From the NCBI GenBank assembly GCA_903930345.1, contig CAIYYI010000518.1:1-60330 (forward strand): DNA of 60,330 bases. The letters are read 5' to 3'. Every line of letters begins with the position of its first letter. Positions within the stretch are counted from its first letter, which is position 1. Under the pieces are notes generated by a model. The model was not told where the DNA came from. It worked only from the letters and a program-made list of their open reading frames with translations, and did no database searches. Positions 39,864 to 49,554 of this stretch are shown one piece after another. Both the position numbers and the translations under genes were made by a program. The stretch comes from an uncultured Verrucomicrobiota bacterium (GTDB taxonomy: Bacteria > Verrucomicrobiota > Verrucomicrobiia > Limisphaerales > CAIYYI01).

Positions 39864-39886
39864 AACATACAAGGATGTTGTATGTT
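39864..39886 (-). promoter_or_regulatory. Candidate AbiEi operator
   Basis: AACATACAA (39864-39872) and TTGTATGTT (39878-39886) form a perfect inverted repeat around a five-base centre, ending 10 bases from the abiEi start. AbiEi proteins are known to autorepress at inverted repeats, so this is a natural binding site; no second copy was seen. Confidence 0.6.
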
Positions 39887-40056
39887 TGTGCAAGGCTGAA
39901 AGACGGCGGATGGGGAAGCCAGTTCCACATCCAAACCCTGATGAAATGCGGGAGGCGGATGGTTGACCAGGAAAAAATACCTTCAAAAAATGGGAGACCG
40001 GGACGGCTCGGCGGGAGCCTCTCCCCACCACGGGGAACGGGGCAAACTCGGAACGC

Positions 40057-40104
40057 GGGGATTTTAGACAAGCGAATGTTGGACAAGCGAATCGGAGATG
40101 GGAC
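40057..40104 (+). repeat. Left inverted terminal unit with paired 11-bp iterons
   Basis: GACAAGCGAAT occurs at 40067-40077 and 40082-40092, period 15, flanked by GGGGATT at the outer side and GGGAC at the inner side. The whole unit reappears inverted at 40794-40837. Confidence 0.8.
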
Positions 40105-40689
40105 CGGGGGGGAGATGTACTCGAAATCCGGTACTGCGGTGCTTCAGTGGAAGGGGACATTTCCCGATGGAGCGGTCGGTGGCCATTGTTGAGTCGCTTT
40201 GGGGCCGGTTGGGCCAAGTTTAAATCCCATGAAGCCCGTGAACCGCATCATTCACCACGGGATGAATAATCACCCGGTGAGCCGGGAAGCCATGATGACG
40301 GGCGTGAACCATGTGAAGCTTCTGAATTTCCGGCCGGCCAAGGTGCGTGGTCAGATGCGATACAACGCCGTCCCACGGGACGCGCGGCGTTCACCGCTAT
40401 GGCACGCTGACACATGGAGCGCGGTGACACCCCGGTGCCTGGAATTGCGCCAGCATCTCACGAACTTGGTGGCCGATTGGGGCACGCATTTGGATGTCCG
40501 GCTTTATCAGGAGGCCCTGGTTTTCGGTTGTGGTGGCGAAGCAGCCTGCACGCAGCGTGTGCCCATCATTCACGACGGGTTGGAGCTGGGTTCACACGCG
40601 TTGAACTCGCACGCCGAGAGTCTGGCGTTTGTGGTCACGGCCTTTTCGGAACCGAGCCGACAAAAGTGCCACCTCCAACGTTTGCGAGA

Positions 40690-40712
40690 GCTGACAGGGC
40701 GTCGGGCCATCC
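40690..40712 (+). repeat. 23-bp direct repeat, copy 1
   Basis: GCTGACAGGGCGTCGGGCCA plus TCC is repeated exactly at 40907-40929, one copy inside and one outside the inverted-repeat interval. Confidence 0.85.
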
Positions 40713-40793
40713 AGTGGATGAACATCAACAACCATGACATTCATCTGGTGCCAGTGGTTTAGGACAAGTGAATGAAAGGCGGGGCCTCTGTCC

Positions 40794-40837
40794 GTCCCCT
40801 ATTCGCTTGTCCTCCATTCGCTTGTCAATGAATCCCC
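40794..40837 (-). repeat. Right inverted terminal unit with paired 11-bp iterons
   Basis: ATTCGCTTGTC occurs at 40801-40811 and 40816-40826, again period 15, and is the reverse complement of the left unit iterons. The reverse complement aligns with 40057-40104 with a few mismatches and one short gap. Confidence 0.8.
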
Positions 40838-40906
40838 ATTGTTCCGATGGACGAGAACCATCCGGGGAAAGCTGCAAAAGATGACCACGATGACTGTTTT
40901 GGGAGG

Positions 40907-40929
40907 GCTGACAGGGCGTCGGGCCATCC
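40907..40929 (+). repeat. 23-bp direct repeat, copy 2
   Basis: Exact copy of 40690-40712, 70 bases outside the right terminal unit. Confidence 0.85.
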
Positions 40930-41037
40930 CGTCGAAAAACTTTCACCAGCCGTGCGGTTCGTCGGGTGAGGGGGGGCAGGCCCTCGCCCCCCAGAACCGG
41001 GGCTTGCTGTGGCGGTCTAACGTGTTATGGTAAGCTC

Positions 41038-41469
41038 ATGAGCAAGGACACCATGCAGAAGGTTGGCAACCGCAAACAAACCACCTCGCTGGCCTGGCTG
41101 CAATGCTGCGGCCTGGCCCTGCTGCTGGCAACGAGCGCGGGCTGCATCGCGGTGGTTGCCGGAGCCGCCGCCGGGGGCGGTGCCTATGCCTATTCCAAGG
41201 GGGAGGTCGTCAGCTCCGAACCCACCACCCTGGACCGGACCTGGAAGGCGGTGGAAGCCGGGGTGAAGGAGTTGCAATTTGTGGTGGAGGTGAAGGAGAA
41301 AGACGCCCTGTCCGCCCGAATGGAGACCCGCGGCGCGAACGACAAACGGGTGATCATCAAGCTGCGCAACATCAACGAGAAGGTCACGGAAATCCGCATC
41401 CGCGTGGGCCTCTTCGGCGACGAGAGCTATTCCCGCCAGGTGCTGGACAAAGTGCGCGCCAATTTGTGA
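41038..41469 (+). CDS. DUF3568-like exported lipoprotein
   Basis: This 143-residue protein has a lipoprotein signal with lipobox SAGC near residue 40, a Gly/Ala segment (AGAAAGGGAYAYSKGE), and a small alpha-beta domain (about 60-143: LDRTWKAVEAGVKELQF, VIIKLRNINEKVTEIRIRVG, FGDESYSRQVLDKVR) matching DUF3568. Function is unknown. A later ATG at residue 6 would also leave a full signal. It stands alone. Confidence 0.8.
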   Translation: MSKDTMQKVGNRKQTTSLAWLQCCGLALLLATSAGCIAVVAGAAAGGGAYAYSKGEVVSSEPTTLDRTWKAVEAGVKELQFVVEVKEKDALSARMETRGANDKRVIIKLRNINEKVTEIRIRVGLFGDESYSRQVLDKVRANL

Positions 41470-41898
41470 GTCCCTTCCAACGCCATTGCCTGGCAACGGG
41501 TTACCTAAGTGCAAGAGCATTTCTAGGCATTTCTATCTATAATCTGCTAGATATCAGGACCACTTCGCCGGAGTAATCAGGCAGCTTGCGGGAACTCGGC
41601 GAATGACTTCACAGAAGCAAACGAAATGACCGGCACAGGATCTGTTTACGGAAGCACAAAAATCCCCCACGATTCCGCAGTTGCCTCGGTCCAATGTTTG
41701 GATCATCCTGCCTCTCATTATGAGCAGCCCGACCACCGCGTTCACACATGGGGGACTTTCACCCCATCAGATCACGCCCATGTCGGTCGCAAGGGCAGTC
41801 GATACAGCGAACGACGCCGACATCGCTGCACTTGCAATCAGACTCCATGAGCCGCGCGCCGTCGAACTCTTTCGATGGCCCATTAAACACTACACAAA
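41470..41898. other. 429-base interval without a recognisable gene
   Basis: Short frames exist on both strands (for example 41681-41902) but none shows a family or a plausible start. The region grows AT-richer towards the FkbM gene. Nothing further seen. Confidence 0.5.
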
Positions 41899-42699
41899 AT
41901 GAAACGACCATTGTTACTCAGACTCGCACCTCCGCGATTCAGAACGGCATTGTATTATCGCATCTATCGACCTCATCGCCACAATTGGAGGCAACTTTAC
42001 ACCGAAGCTCCTCTTCATTTTGCTAGTAATGTTCGGATGAGCCTCTGGCCCACCGACGAAGGCCACTCGAACATCGCATTCACGGGGTTCTATGAGTTGG
42101 ATTTAAGCGAGCGGCTCACAAAACACGCCCGTCAGGGCGGCTTGATGATAGATGCGGGAGCCAATTATGGCTATTTTAGCCTTCTTTGGGCGGCTGCTTC
42201 CATCCAGAATCGTGTGCTTGCGTTTGAAGCTTCTCCCAGAAACCATGCAGCTTTGAACAAGAATGTAACATTAAATGGGCTTATTTCACAAATTAGGATT
42301 TTTGACATGGCTGTCGGCAAGGAAGCAGGGACACTTTCATTTTCGCTTGGAGCACAGGACGAGACTGGATGGGGCGGATTTTCTGATTCTGACAACGAAA
42401 AGACAGTTCTGGTTTCTGTGGTTACTTTAGATAGTCGCATATCAGAGGATCAACAGATCGAAGTGCTTAAGATTGACGTCGAGGGAGCCGACACTTGGGT
42501 TCTTTATGGCGCCAAGAAACTGTTGGAGTCCAAACGTATTAAGCACGTGTATTTTGAGCAGAACAAAGAGCGAATGAGACTACTTGGAATCCGAGATACT
42601 GAAGCACCGGATTTTCTTCGGAAGGTTGGCTATACAGTCAAGCCGCTCAATGACCCCAATTCGGGATTGGTTGAATATTATGCAACGGCCGAGGCCTAA
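41899..42699 (+). CDS. FkbM family methyltransferase
   Basis: This 266-residue SAM-dependent methyltransferase shows motif I MIDAGANYGYFSLLW (about 84-98), the acidic VLAFEASPRNHAALNKNV, and the FkbM-typical VVTLDSR with VLKIDVEGADTWVLYGA. Substrate is open; relatives O-methylate polyketides, sugars or glycolipids. It is visibly AT-richer than its neighbours and uses A/T-ending codons, which suggests recent acquisition. No glycosyltransferase neighbours are present, unlike the usual polysaccharide setting. Confidence 0.88.
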   Translation: MKRPLLLRLAPPRFRTALYYRIYRPHRHNWRQLYTEAPLHFASNVRMSLWPTDEGHSNIAFTGFYELDLSERLTKHARQGGLMIDAGANYGYFSLLWAAASIQNRVLAFEASPRNHAALNKNVTLNGLISQIRIFDMAVGKEAGTLSFSLGAQDETGWGGFSDSDNEKTVLVSVVTLDSRISEDQQIEVLKIDVEGADTWVLYGAKKLLESKRIKHVYFEQNKERMRLLGIRDTEAPDFLRKVGYTVKPLNDPNSGLVEYYATAEA

Positions 42700-42816
42700 C
42701 CCAAAAGGGTGAATTTAGCCAATAATCAATGGTTCTTCCGGGAAATCCACGCAATCGACAAAGGGCACAGCCTGGAAGAGGAGCCGCAAGTTCGGCGACG
42801 TAAAGGGTGGACGGAT

Positions 42817-43323
42817 ATGTCCCAAACTGACACCACTGGTCGCAACTTTATGGAAACCATGCCTATGAATCCGCGCAGAAAGGACCGGGCCATTTCAAAT
42901 CAGGACGCGCTTGACCTATTGCTGGCAGGCGAATACGGCGTGTTATCCACCGTGTCCCCAGATGGCCAGCCATATGGGGTGCCGGTCAGCTTTTGCGTCA
43001 TTGAGGAGGCGATCTATTTTCACTGCGCATTGGAAGGACGAAAACTCGACCATATCGCCTCAAACAACAGCGTCTCCTTTTGCGTCGTGGGCAAGACCCA
43101 AGTTCTGCCGGAGAAATTCAGCACGAAATATGAGAGCGCCATTGTTTCCGGCGTGGCAACGGAGGTCTTTGACCCCGAAAAACAGGGGGCACTCACTGGC
43201 CTGATCGGGAAATATTCCGCCGCCCACCAGGAAGAGGGCATGAAATACATTGAGACATCGGCCGCCAGAACCAGGGTGTTCAAGATTTCAATCCGCTCGA
43301 TCACTGGAAAAGCCAGAAGATGA
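42817..43323 (+). CDS. Pyridoxamine 5'-phosphate oxidase-fold flavin protein (NimA-like)
   Basis: This roughly 168-residue protein has the split-barrel FMN-binding fold: RRKDRAISNQDALDLLLAGE, YGVLSTVSPDGQPYGVPVSF, YFHCALEGRKLDHIASNN and SFCVVGKT. Members reduce nitroimidazoles or bind flavin or heme. Starts at 42817, 42859 and 42865 are possible; 42817 has an upstream GGGTGG. A frame extending to 42709 adds residues with no family match. It is eight codons or more beyond the FkbM stop and may share its transcript. Confidence 0.82.
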   Translation: MSQTDTTGRNFMETMPMNPRRKDRAISNQDALDLLLAGEYGVLSTVSPDGQPYGVPVSFCVIEEAIYFHCALEGRKLDHIASNNSVSFCVVGKTQVLPEKFSTKYESAIVSGVATEVFDPEKQGALTGLIGKYSAAHQEEGMKYIETSAARTRVFKISIRSITGKARR

Positions 43324-43522
43324 CGGCTGCCAACCACGTTGATGCCCGCAACGCTGGATTGTCAGCGTAACCTGCCCAAAGCGGTGGCCAACCACGCCGC
43401 GCTGTCCGATTCGTCCAGCGCCACCAATATTCCAGGGCCTTGACGTTCATGGCCCGGGAGCTATTGTTCGCGACCTCGCTAGCGCGACCCGGGTCTGGGA
43501 GACGCTCCAGCGGGAGACAAAT

Positions 43523-45100
43523 ATGCAAGACCCAACCAAGCCGGACGCCGGCGCGCCGGCACCGGGAGCGGATTCAGCACCCATGGCCGAACGGCTGCGC
43601 GCAGCGGCCGACCTGCTGGAGGCGGTGGCCAACAACCGCGCGCTGCTCTCCGAACTCACCCTGGCGGAGCGCACCCGCCTGCTCCAGGCGGCGGGCCAGA
43701 TCTACTGCCCGGACCCCACCGAGCGCCGCCGGGTGCTGAAAAACAAGCACCGCGAGCAGCGGGCGGAGCGGCGCGAGCGACACCAGAAAGTGCTCGCCAA
43801 CACCGGCATCCGCAAGCTGCGCCAGGAGCCGGTTTTCACGACCCCCAACGTGTTTCCGCCCCCGGACTTCGCCCCCCAGGTGGCCGCCGATGAACGCGAA
43901 GCCCAGGGAACGGTGGAGCCGCAGCATTGCTACATCTGCAAGCAGCATTACACCCAGATCCATTTTTTTTACGATCAGCTTTGCCCGGGGTGCGCCGAAC
44001 TCAACCACCGGAAGCGCACCGAACTGGCCGACCTGCATGGCCGCGTGGCGCTGCTGACGGGCGGGAGGGTCAAGATCGGCTACCAATCCGGCATCAAACT
44101 GCTGCGCGCCGGGGCCCAGCTCATCGTCACCACCCGGTTCCCCCGCGATTCCGCGATGCGGTACGCGAAGGAGCCCGATTTCAAGGACTGGGGCCACCGG
44201 CTGGAAATCTTCGGCCTCGATCTGCGGCACACGCCCAGCGTGGAGGCGTTCTGCCAGCACCTGATGAAAACACGGGACCGGCTGGACTTCATCGTGAACA
44301 ACGCGTGCCAGACCGTGCGGCGGCCGCCGGATTTCTACCAGCACATGATGGCGCGGGAGACCGGCCCGCTGCTGGAGATGCCGGAGGAGGCGCGCCATCT
44401 GCTGGGCGCGTATGAGGGCCTGCGCGGCTATCACCTGCTGCCCGAAGGGCCCGCCGCGCTGACGACCGCCGCCGCGACCCCAAAGCTGGCGGGCCTGACC
44501 CATGCCGCCCAGCTCTCCCAGATTCCCCTCCTGCCAGAGGAACTGGCAGCGCAGAAGGACCTGTTCCCGGAAGGCCAACTGGACCAGGATCTGCAACAAA
44601 TCGACCTGCGTGAGCGCAACTCCTGGCGGCTCACCCTGGCAGAGGTGCCCTGCGTGGAGCTGCTGGAGGTCCACCTGGTGAACGCGGTCGCGCCCTTTGT
44701 GCTGAACGCGCGGCTGAAGCCCCTGATGATGCGCACCCCGAACCGGGACAAGCACATCGTGAACGTCTCCGCGGTGGAAGGCCAATTTTACCGCAAATCC
44801 AAAACGACCCGCCACCCGCACACCAACATGGCCAAGGCCTCCCTGAACATGATGACGCGCACCTCGGCGGCGGATTACCAGGCGGACGGCATCCACATGA
44901 ACAGCGTGGACACCGGCTGGGTGACGGACGAGAATCCCGCCGCCCTCGCCGACCGCAAAGTGCGCGACCACGATTTTTATCCCCCGCTGGATATCGTGGA
45001 CGGGGCGGCCCGCATTGTTGATCCCATCATTGACGGCATCAACACCGGCCAGCACATCTGGGGTCAGTTTCTGAAGGACTACAAGGTCACCGACTGGTGA
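43523..45100 (+). CDS. Zinc-finger SDR-family protein with altered active site
   Basis: This 525-residue protein has a helical N-terminal region (20-100), a four-Cys zinc finger (Cys136, 139, 154, 157), and a short-chain dehydrogenase domain (from about 172). The dinucleotide motif reads TGGRVKIG in place of TGxxxGIG, NNA follows at about 257, and the active-site region has Ser416 and Lys438, but the YxxxK Tyr is Thr434 (HTNMAK). An insertion of about 100 residues separates the NNA and catalytic motifs. So fold and nucleotide site are kept while standard SDR chemistry is unlikely. A GGGAG Shine-Dalgarno precedes the ATG. Substrate and partner unknown. Confidence 0.75.
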   Translation: MQDPTKPDAGAPAPGADSAPMAERLRAAADLLEAVANNRALLSELTLAERTRLLQAAGQIYCPDPTERRRVLKNKHREQRAERRERHQKVLANTGIRKLRQEPVFTTPNVFPPPDFAPQVAADEREAQGTVEPQHCYICKQHYTQIHFFYDQLCPGCAELNHRKRTELADLHGRVALLTGGRVKIGYQSGIKLLRAGAQLIVTTRFPRDSAMRYAKEPDFKDWGHRLEIFGLDLRHTPSVEAFCQHLMKTRDRLDFIVNNACQTVRRPPDFYQHMMARETGPLLEMPEEARHLLGAYEGLRGYHLLPEGPAALTTAAATPKLAGLTHAAQLSQIPLLPEELAAQKDLFPEGQLDQDLQQIDLRERNSWRLTLAEVPCVELLEVHLVNAVAPFVLNARLKPLMMRTPNRDKHIVNVSAVEGQFYRKSKTTRHPHTNMAKASLNMMTRTSAADYQADGIHMNSVDTGWVTDENPAALADRKVRDHDFYPPLDIVDGAARIVDPIIDGINTGQHIWGQFLKDYKVTDW

Positions 45101-45115
45101 GCCAATCCGATCACG

Positions 45116-46552
45116 CTACCGGGCGGCGTCAACCGCATTGGTGGCTCCGGCGGCCTTGGCGGCCTGGGCCACGGCCCGCGAATCCTGCTTCCGTTTGGCC
45201 GGCGCGCCTTCCAGGGGCCAGTTGGGGTCATCCGCATGGGCCAGCCTCATGATCTCCAAGGCCCGGTTGACCTGGTCCGAATGGGCCGCCGCCAGGTTAT
45301 TGGTCTCGCCCGGATCCGCCGCCAGATCATAAAGCTCGACGGGTTTTGAAATGCCGTTGCGAACGGCTTTCCAGTTGCCAAAACGCACCGCCTGCAAGGG
45401 GGTGGTCTCGTGGAGTTCCCAGTAAAAGTAATCGCGTTTGGGGGCGGGGCCACCTTGGAAAAAGGAGACCAGCGACAGCCCGTCCGTGGGGCAATCCTTG
45501 GGCAGGCGGGCTCCCGCCAGCTCCGCCGCCGTGGGCAGAAAATCCCAAAACGCCCAGGGCTCATCCGAGACGCGGCCCGCCGGAATCCTGCCCGGCCAGC
45601 GCGCGATGGCCGCCTGGCGCAGCCCCCCCTCGTACATGGAGCGCTTGAACCCGCGCAACTGGCCGCCCATGGTCTGATCGAAGAGCTGCCCCATGGGTGA
45701 TTTGGGGGCAAAGGAGGAACCATTATCCCCCGCCATCACCACCAGTGTTTTCTCGTCCAGCTTTAATTCCGCCAGCAGATCGAGGATGCGGCCCACATCC
45801 CGGTCCAGGCGCGTGACCTGGGCGGCGTACGCCTTTTGCTCCGGCTTCCACGGCTGGCTGGCGTACTCGCCCACATCGTCAATTTCATGGCGACCATGCG
45901 GCAGCGTCACCGCGTGGAACAGGAAGAACGGCTTTTTGCCCTGGGCGCGGATCCATTTCAGCGTGTCATCCATGATCAGGTTCTGGGCGTAAGTCTGGCC
46001 CACGGTTTTGCCGTTGTTCCCCGGCAGCATCACCTTCCGGTCATTGTCCCAGAGATAGACCGGGAAGTAGCTGTGGGCCTCCCGCTGGCAGTTATAGCCG
46101 AAGAAGTGGTCGAAACCCTGTTTCAAGGGACTGCCGGTGGTGTCAAACATCCCCATGCCCCATTTGCCGGTGCAGGCCGTCCGGTAGCCTTTCTTTTTCA
46201 ACAGCTCGGCCACGGTCACCGTGCGGGCAGGCAAGGGCAATTGCCCCAGCGGCGGCACTTCCCAATTGCCGCGAACCGGTCCATGGCCCGAGTGCAACCC
46301 GGTCATCAGGGAGGCGCGGGAGGGGGCGCAGACCGTGGTGCCGCAATAGGCCTGGGTGAAACGGACCCCCTCCGCCGCCATGCGGTCCAACCGGGGGGTT
46401 TTGATCAGCTTTTGCCCGTAGCACCCCAAGTCCCCCTGCGCAAGATCATCGCTCAGGATGAAAATGATATTGGGCTTTTCCGGGAGCGGAGCAGCCATCA
46501 CACCCAACGTGAGCGAGAGGATGCAGAGCAGGCAGTGAAGAGGTATTTTCAT
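45116..46552 (-). CDS. Exported sulfatase, second of a pair
   Basis: This 478-residue arylsulfatase-family enzyme has a signal peptide (to about residue 20) and the formylglycine motif CAPSR (Cys75-Arg79), the metal-binding [13 protein letters not shown] and the [10 protein letters not shown] segment. A further conserved [11 protein letters not shown] carries metal ligands. It probably removes sulfate from a polysaccharide. The start overlaps the stop of the upstream sulfatase by four bases, so both are made together. Cys-type sulfatases need an anaerobic or aerobic maturase, not seen here. Confidence 0.92.
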   Translation of the reverse strand: MKIPLHCLLCILSLTLGVMAAPLPEKPNIIFILSDDLAQGDLGCYGQKLIKTPRLDRMAAEGVRFTQAYCGTTVCAPSRASLMTGLHSGHGPVRGNWEVPPLGQLPLPARTVTVAELLKKKGYRTACTGKWGMGMFDTTGSPLKQGFDHFFGYNCQREAHSYFPVYLWDNDRKVMLPGNNGKTVGQTYAQNLIMDDTLKWIRAQGKKPFFLFHAVTLPHGRHEIDDVGEYASQPWKPEQKAYAAQVTRLDRDVGRILDLLAELKLDEKTLVVMAGDNGSSFAPKSPMGQLFDQTMGGQLRGFKRSMYEGGLRQAAIARWPGRIPAGRVSDEPWAFWDFLPTAAELAGARLPKDCPTDGLSLVSFFQGGPAPKRDYFYWELHETTPLQAVRFGNWKAVRNGISKPVELYDLAADPGETNNLAAAHSDQVNRALEIMRLAHADDPNWPLEGAPAKRKQDSRAVAQAAKAAGATNAVDAAR

Positions 46553-48138
46553 GGTTTGACCGGTTTTTCAAAATCAGTGTCGTTCACCCACCCTGCCGGG
46601 ATTTTTTCGCCGCGCAGGTAGCGCTCATAAAAATTCACCTGCCCCGGATTGGCGTAGCGGTATTGGTCAAAGATATCCCCCTGCCCTGACATGCGCGGAT
46701 CACCCTGCTGCCGGAGTTCCGAGAACAACGCCTCCTTGAGGTTCGCACGGGAGGCCGCCGAGTCCGGTTGCAAAGCGAGGTTGCGCAAGCAGTCCGGGTC
46801 GCTCTTCAAATCGTAAAGCTCCTCGGCCGGACGCAGGCCAAAGCACAGCGCCCAGTAGGGATCACGGGGGTTTTGGCGGTGGGCCTCAAGAATGAAGGTC
46901 TTGGTCGCGCCGCCATCGCAGTCCAGGTACCCGGTTTCCGGATTGCCCGCCGGCCAGCGCGCGGGCTCAAAGTGGTGCAGGTAAAACAGGTTTCCCTTCA
47001 CCAGTCCGCGGGTGGGATAGCCCCAGTCATTTGGCCGGCCGATGTCGGTGCGCTCCTTGCCGAGGAGCACATGGTCGCGCCGGGCGTTGATGACCCCGGA
47101 TTTTTCCGATTTGAAAATATCGGTCAGGCTGAGGCCGGGTGAGGACGCCATGCCGGTGTCCGACCATTTCAGCCCGGCCAACTCAATGAAGGTGGGGGCC
47201 AGATCAATGAAGCTGACGAAGTCATCCACCACCCGGCCCGGCCGGGCAATCCCCCGCAGCCACATCGCAGCCAGGGGAACGTGATTGGCAAAATCATAGA
47301 CGTTGCCTTTCACACGCGGGAACGGCATGCCGTGATCGGAGGTGACCACCACCAGCGTGTTCTCCAGCAGGCCGCGCTGCTCCAGCGTGGCCAGCATCCG
47401 GCCGAGATGCCGGTCGAAATGCTCGACCTCAAACGCGTAATCAAGCAGGTCGTGGCGGACCGTGTCATTATCCGGCCAGTAGCCCGGCACGCGGTCAACA
47501 TCGGTGAGTTTTTTGCCGCCCTTGGCCATGCCGGAGCCAAACTCGTACCCGCGATGCGGCTCAATGGCGCCGTACCAGAAGCACCAGGGTTGATTGGTGG
47601 GCGCGGCAGCGAGGAAATCCGCAAAGTTAGCCGCGTAATCATTATTGCTGATGCCGCTGGTGGGCGGCGGGGCCTGGCGGGCGTTGAACGCCTTGCCGGT
47701 CATGAGGCGGGGCCGGCCGCTGGCGTTGGTGGCCACGCCCGGACCCCACCCCTTCAGCGTGTGGCCCACAAACCAGCCTTTCTCGGCCAACGCCTCCCCC
47801 CAGCCCTTGAATTCCACGGGAAAATAGCAACCGTGGTTCGCCGCCTCCTTGAGCTGCCAGGAATTGCGCCCGGTCAGAATCGCGGCCCGCGAGGGGGCGC
47901 ACTTGGCGTTGGGGGTATAGGCCCGGTTGAACAGGAGGCCCTGGCTGGCCACGCGATCAAAGGCCGGGGTTTTGACCCAGCGCGTGCCGTAAGCCCCCGC
48001 ATGCACGCCCCAGTCATCAGCAATGGCAAAGAGGATGTTGGGCGGCGCGGCTGGAGCCGCAACCACACTGCGGAGGGCCAGAAGAAAAACGCATGACACC
48101 CACCACAGGGAGGCAACTGGTTTCAATGGTGCACACAT
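46549..48138 (-). CDS. Exported sulfatase, first of a pair
   Basis: This 529-residue sulfatase has a signal peptide (to about residue 28), [18 protein letters not shown] with the metal Asp pair, and CAPSR at Cys80-Arg84. [10 protein letters not shown] gives the later metal site. It differs from the adjacent enzyme in most positions, so the two likely attack different sulfate esters of one glycan. The start at 48138 was chosen because the upstream extension from 48243 lacks signal character. Confidence 0.92.
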   Translation of the reverse strand: MCAPLKPVASLWWVSCVFLLALRSVVAAPAAPPNILFAIADDWGVHAGAYGTRWVKTPAFDRVASQGLLFNRAYTPNAKCAPSRAAILTGRNSWQLKEAANHGCYFPVEFKGWGEALAEKGWFVGHTLKGWGPGVATNASGRPRLMTGKAFNARQAPPPTSGISNNDYAANFADFLAAAPTNQPWCFWYGAIEPHRGYEFGSGMAKGGKKLTDVDRVPGYWPDNDTVRHDLLDYAFEVEHFDRHLGRMLATLEQRGLLENTLVVVTSDHGMPFPRVKGNVYDFANHVPLAAMWLRGIARPGRVVDDFVSFIDLAPTFIELAGLKWSDTGMASSPGLSLTDIFKSEKSGVINARRDHVLLGKERTDIGRPNDWGYPTRGLVKGNLFYLHHFEPARWPAGNPETGYLDCDGGATKTFILEAHRQNPRDPYWALCFGLRPAEELYDLKSDPDCLRNLALQPDSAASRANLKEALFSELRQQGDPRMSGQGDIFDQYRYANPGQVNFYERYLRGEKIPAGWVNDTDFEKPVKP

Positions 48139-48325
48139 GGTACCGGTTTCTTTCCGCGTCGAACCTCCCCCCCGGCAGACACACGGACCAGGTGGGGGAG
48201 TGCGACGGACACCATCAAACGGGGAATACCCAGAGGGAGTCAAGCAGAGTTCCGGGAAAATCGACCGGCAGCGCGTATGCGTGAAGGTGCCAATTGGCCT
48301 AAAGATGTTGGGGAGGGAGGCTCAG

Positions 48326-48414
48326 TTTGGAGTCCCGGCTTTAGCCGGCGAGCCACTGAGCCCCGGCGTTCCCGGCAGAATGGCAGTCAGGCCGCCTGAA
48401 GGCGGGACTCCGAA
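48326..48414. repeat. Dispersed double-hairpin repeat element
   Basis: Outer arms TTTGGAGTCCCG (48326-48337) and CGGGACTCCGAA (48403-48414) pair with one mismatch. Each arm runs into its own perfect hairpin: CCGGCTTTAGCCGG (48335-48348) and CCGCCTGAAGGCGG (48392-48405). Such elements are common in Verrucomicrobia genomes from memory. It lies in the 347-base gap upstream of the first sulfatase, which holds no gene. Confidence 0.7.
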
Positions 48415-48485
48415 CCTTTGCTGCCACCATCGGAGTGCCGATCCAAAGGCTTTCATGCATACGCGCCGATCGACCGAGGAGGCGG

Positions 48486-49523
48486 TCAAGGCGCCGCCTT
48501 GTAGCGCTCCATGTCCTTGCCGGCGTGGGGTTTGGCCAGGTCGAGCAGGCGCTTGCGTTCCGCCTCTTCCATACCCGCATAGCCCGTCAAAAAACCGGCG
48601 TTTTCCCGCACCTCCTCCGGGGTGGTACACCCGCTCACCACCGCCGACACCGGCAGCGAATAAACGTAGTGGTGCATGTGGCGGGGGGTGATGCCTGACT
48701 TGATCGGTGGATTCGGCAGCGGGGCGGGGCCAAAGCCGCGCTGCCCCACCATGGCGCCGTAGGCCATGGTCTTCATCGCCAGCACCCCGTAGTTGCGCGC
48801 CTGCAACACCGGCAGCACATGGGTGGTGAACGACTCGTAGTGCGGATCGCACAAATTGATGGGCATCTGGCAGGCATCCAGCTCCACCCCGCGCTGCTGG
48901 AGCAGCTCCAGCATCCGCAGCAGCGCCTGGTAATTGGAATGCCCGGTGAAACCCAGGTGTCTGGCCTTGCCCGCTCGCTTCGCCTCCAGAAACACGTCCA
49001 GCACCCCGTTTTTGAGCCGCGCTTCCGCATCGCGGGGGGAGGTCAGGTGGTGAATCTGCCAGAGGTCCAGGTAATCACACTTCATGCGGGTGAGGGATTC
49101 CTCCAGGTCGCTCTTGGCGGCCGCAGCCGTGGTGGCCGGGCTTTTGGTCATGATAAACACCAAGTCCCGATACTTGGGGGAAAGGAACTGGCCGTAGCGC
49201 TTTTCCGCCTCCCCCTGCCCGTACTCTTTGGCGTTGTCAAAAAACCGGACTCCCCGGGCGAGCGCCTCCTCAATGATGGCCTGGGATTGCTCCGTCGTGC
49301 GCCTCAGTTCAATGTGGTGGCCGCCCACGCACAGAGCCGTAACCCTGGCCTTGGACCTCCCGAGCTGGCGCTGGGGCAGCAGCCTGCCCAGCCGGTCCGA
49401 CCCGGCAGGCTCCGCCGCCGCCAGCAGTGATTGCCGCCAGGCCAAACCCGCCCCCGCCGCCGTCAGGCCAGCCAAAAAGGCCCGGCGCCCCAATCCGCCC
49501 CATTGCCGCTCGTGATTCGTCAT
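48486..49523 (-). CDS. Exported aldo/keto reductase
   Basis: This 345-residue enzyme shows the AKR tetrad Asp96 (FFDNAKEYG), Tyr101, Lys127 (MTKSP) and His158 (WQIHH), so it should be an active NADPH-type carbonyl reductase. It starts with a Tat-like signal (GRRAFLAGLTAAGAGLAW). The C-terminal third (SGCTTPEEVRENAGF) fits the aldo/keto subfamily seen in Planctomycetes and Verrucomicrobia. Divergent from the pyruvyltransferase-fold gene across a 121-base spacer. Confidence 0.88.
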   Translation of the reverse strand: MTNHERQWGGLGRRAFLAGLTAAGAGLAWRQSLLAAAEPAGSDRLGRLLPQRQLGRSKARVTALCVGGHHIELRRTTEQSQAIIEEALARGVRFFDNAKEYGQGEAEKRYGQFLSPKYRDLVFIMTKSPATTAAAAKSDLEESLTRMKCDYLDLWQIHHLTSPRDAEARLKNGVLDVFLEAKRAGKARHLGFTGHSNYQALLRMLELLQQRGVELDACQMPINLCDPHYESFTTHVLPVLQARNYGVLAMKTMAYGAMVGQRGFGPAPLPNPPIKSGITPRHMHHYVYSLPVSAVVSGCTTPEEVRENAGFLTGYAGMEEAERKRLLDLAKPHAGKDMERYKAAP

Positions 49524-49554
49524 AAACGTCCAGTAATAGACTCCGGGACCCCCG

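Larger units (their letters stand above)
39887..41037. other. Gene-poor interval with repeats between abiEi and the lipoprotein gene
   Basis: About 1.15 kb without a convincing gene. It holds inverted iteron pairs (40057-40104, 40794-40837), a weaker third copy (40763-40773), and a 23-bp direct repeat (40690-40712, 40907-40929). Frames at 40199-40762 and 40414-40737 are open but overlap in different frames and show no family, so they look like decayed or non-coding repeat sequence. Confidence 0.6.

Noticed and set aside
40199..40762. 187-codon frame within the iteron-bounded interval
   Set aside because: A second frame (40414-40737) overlaps it, neither has a recognisable family or good start, and the sequence contains a repeat.
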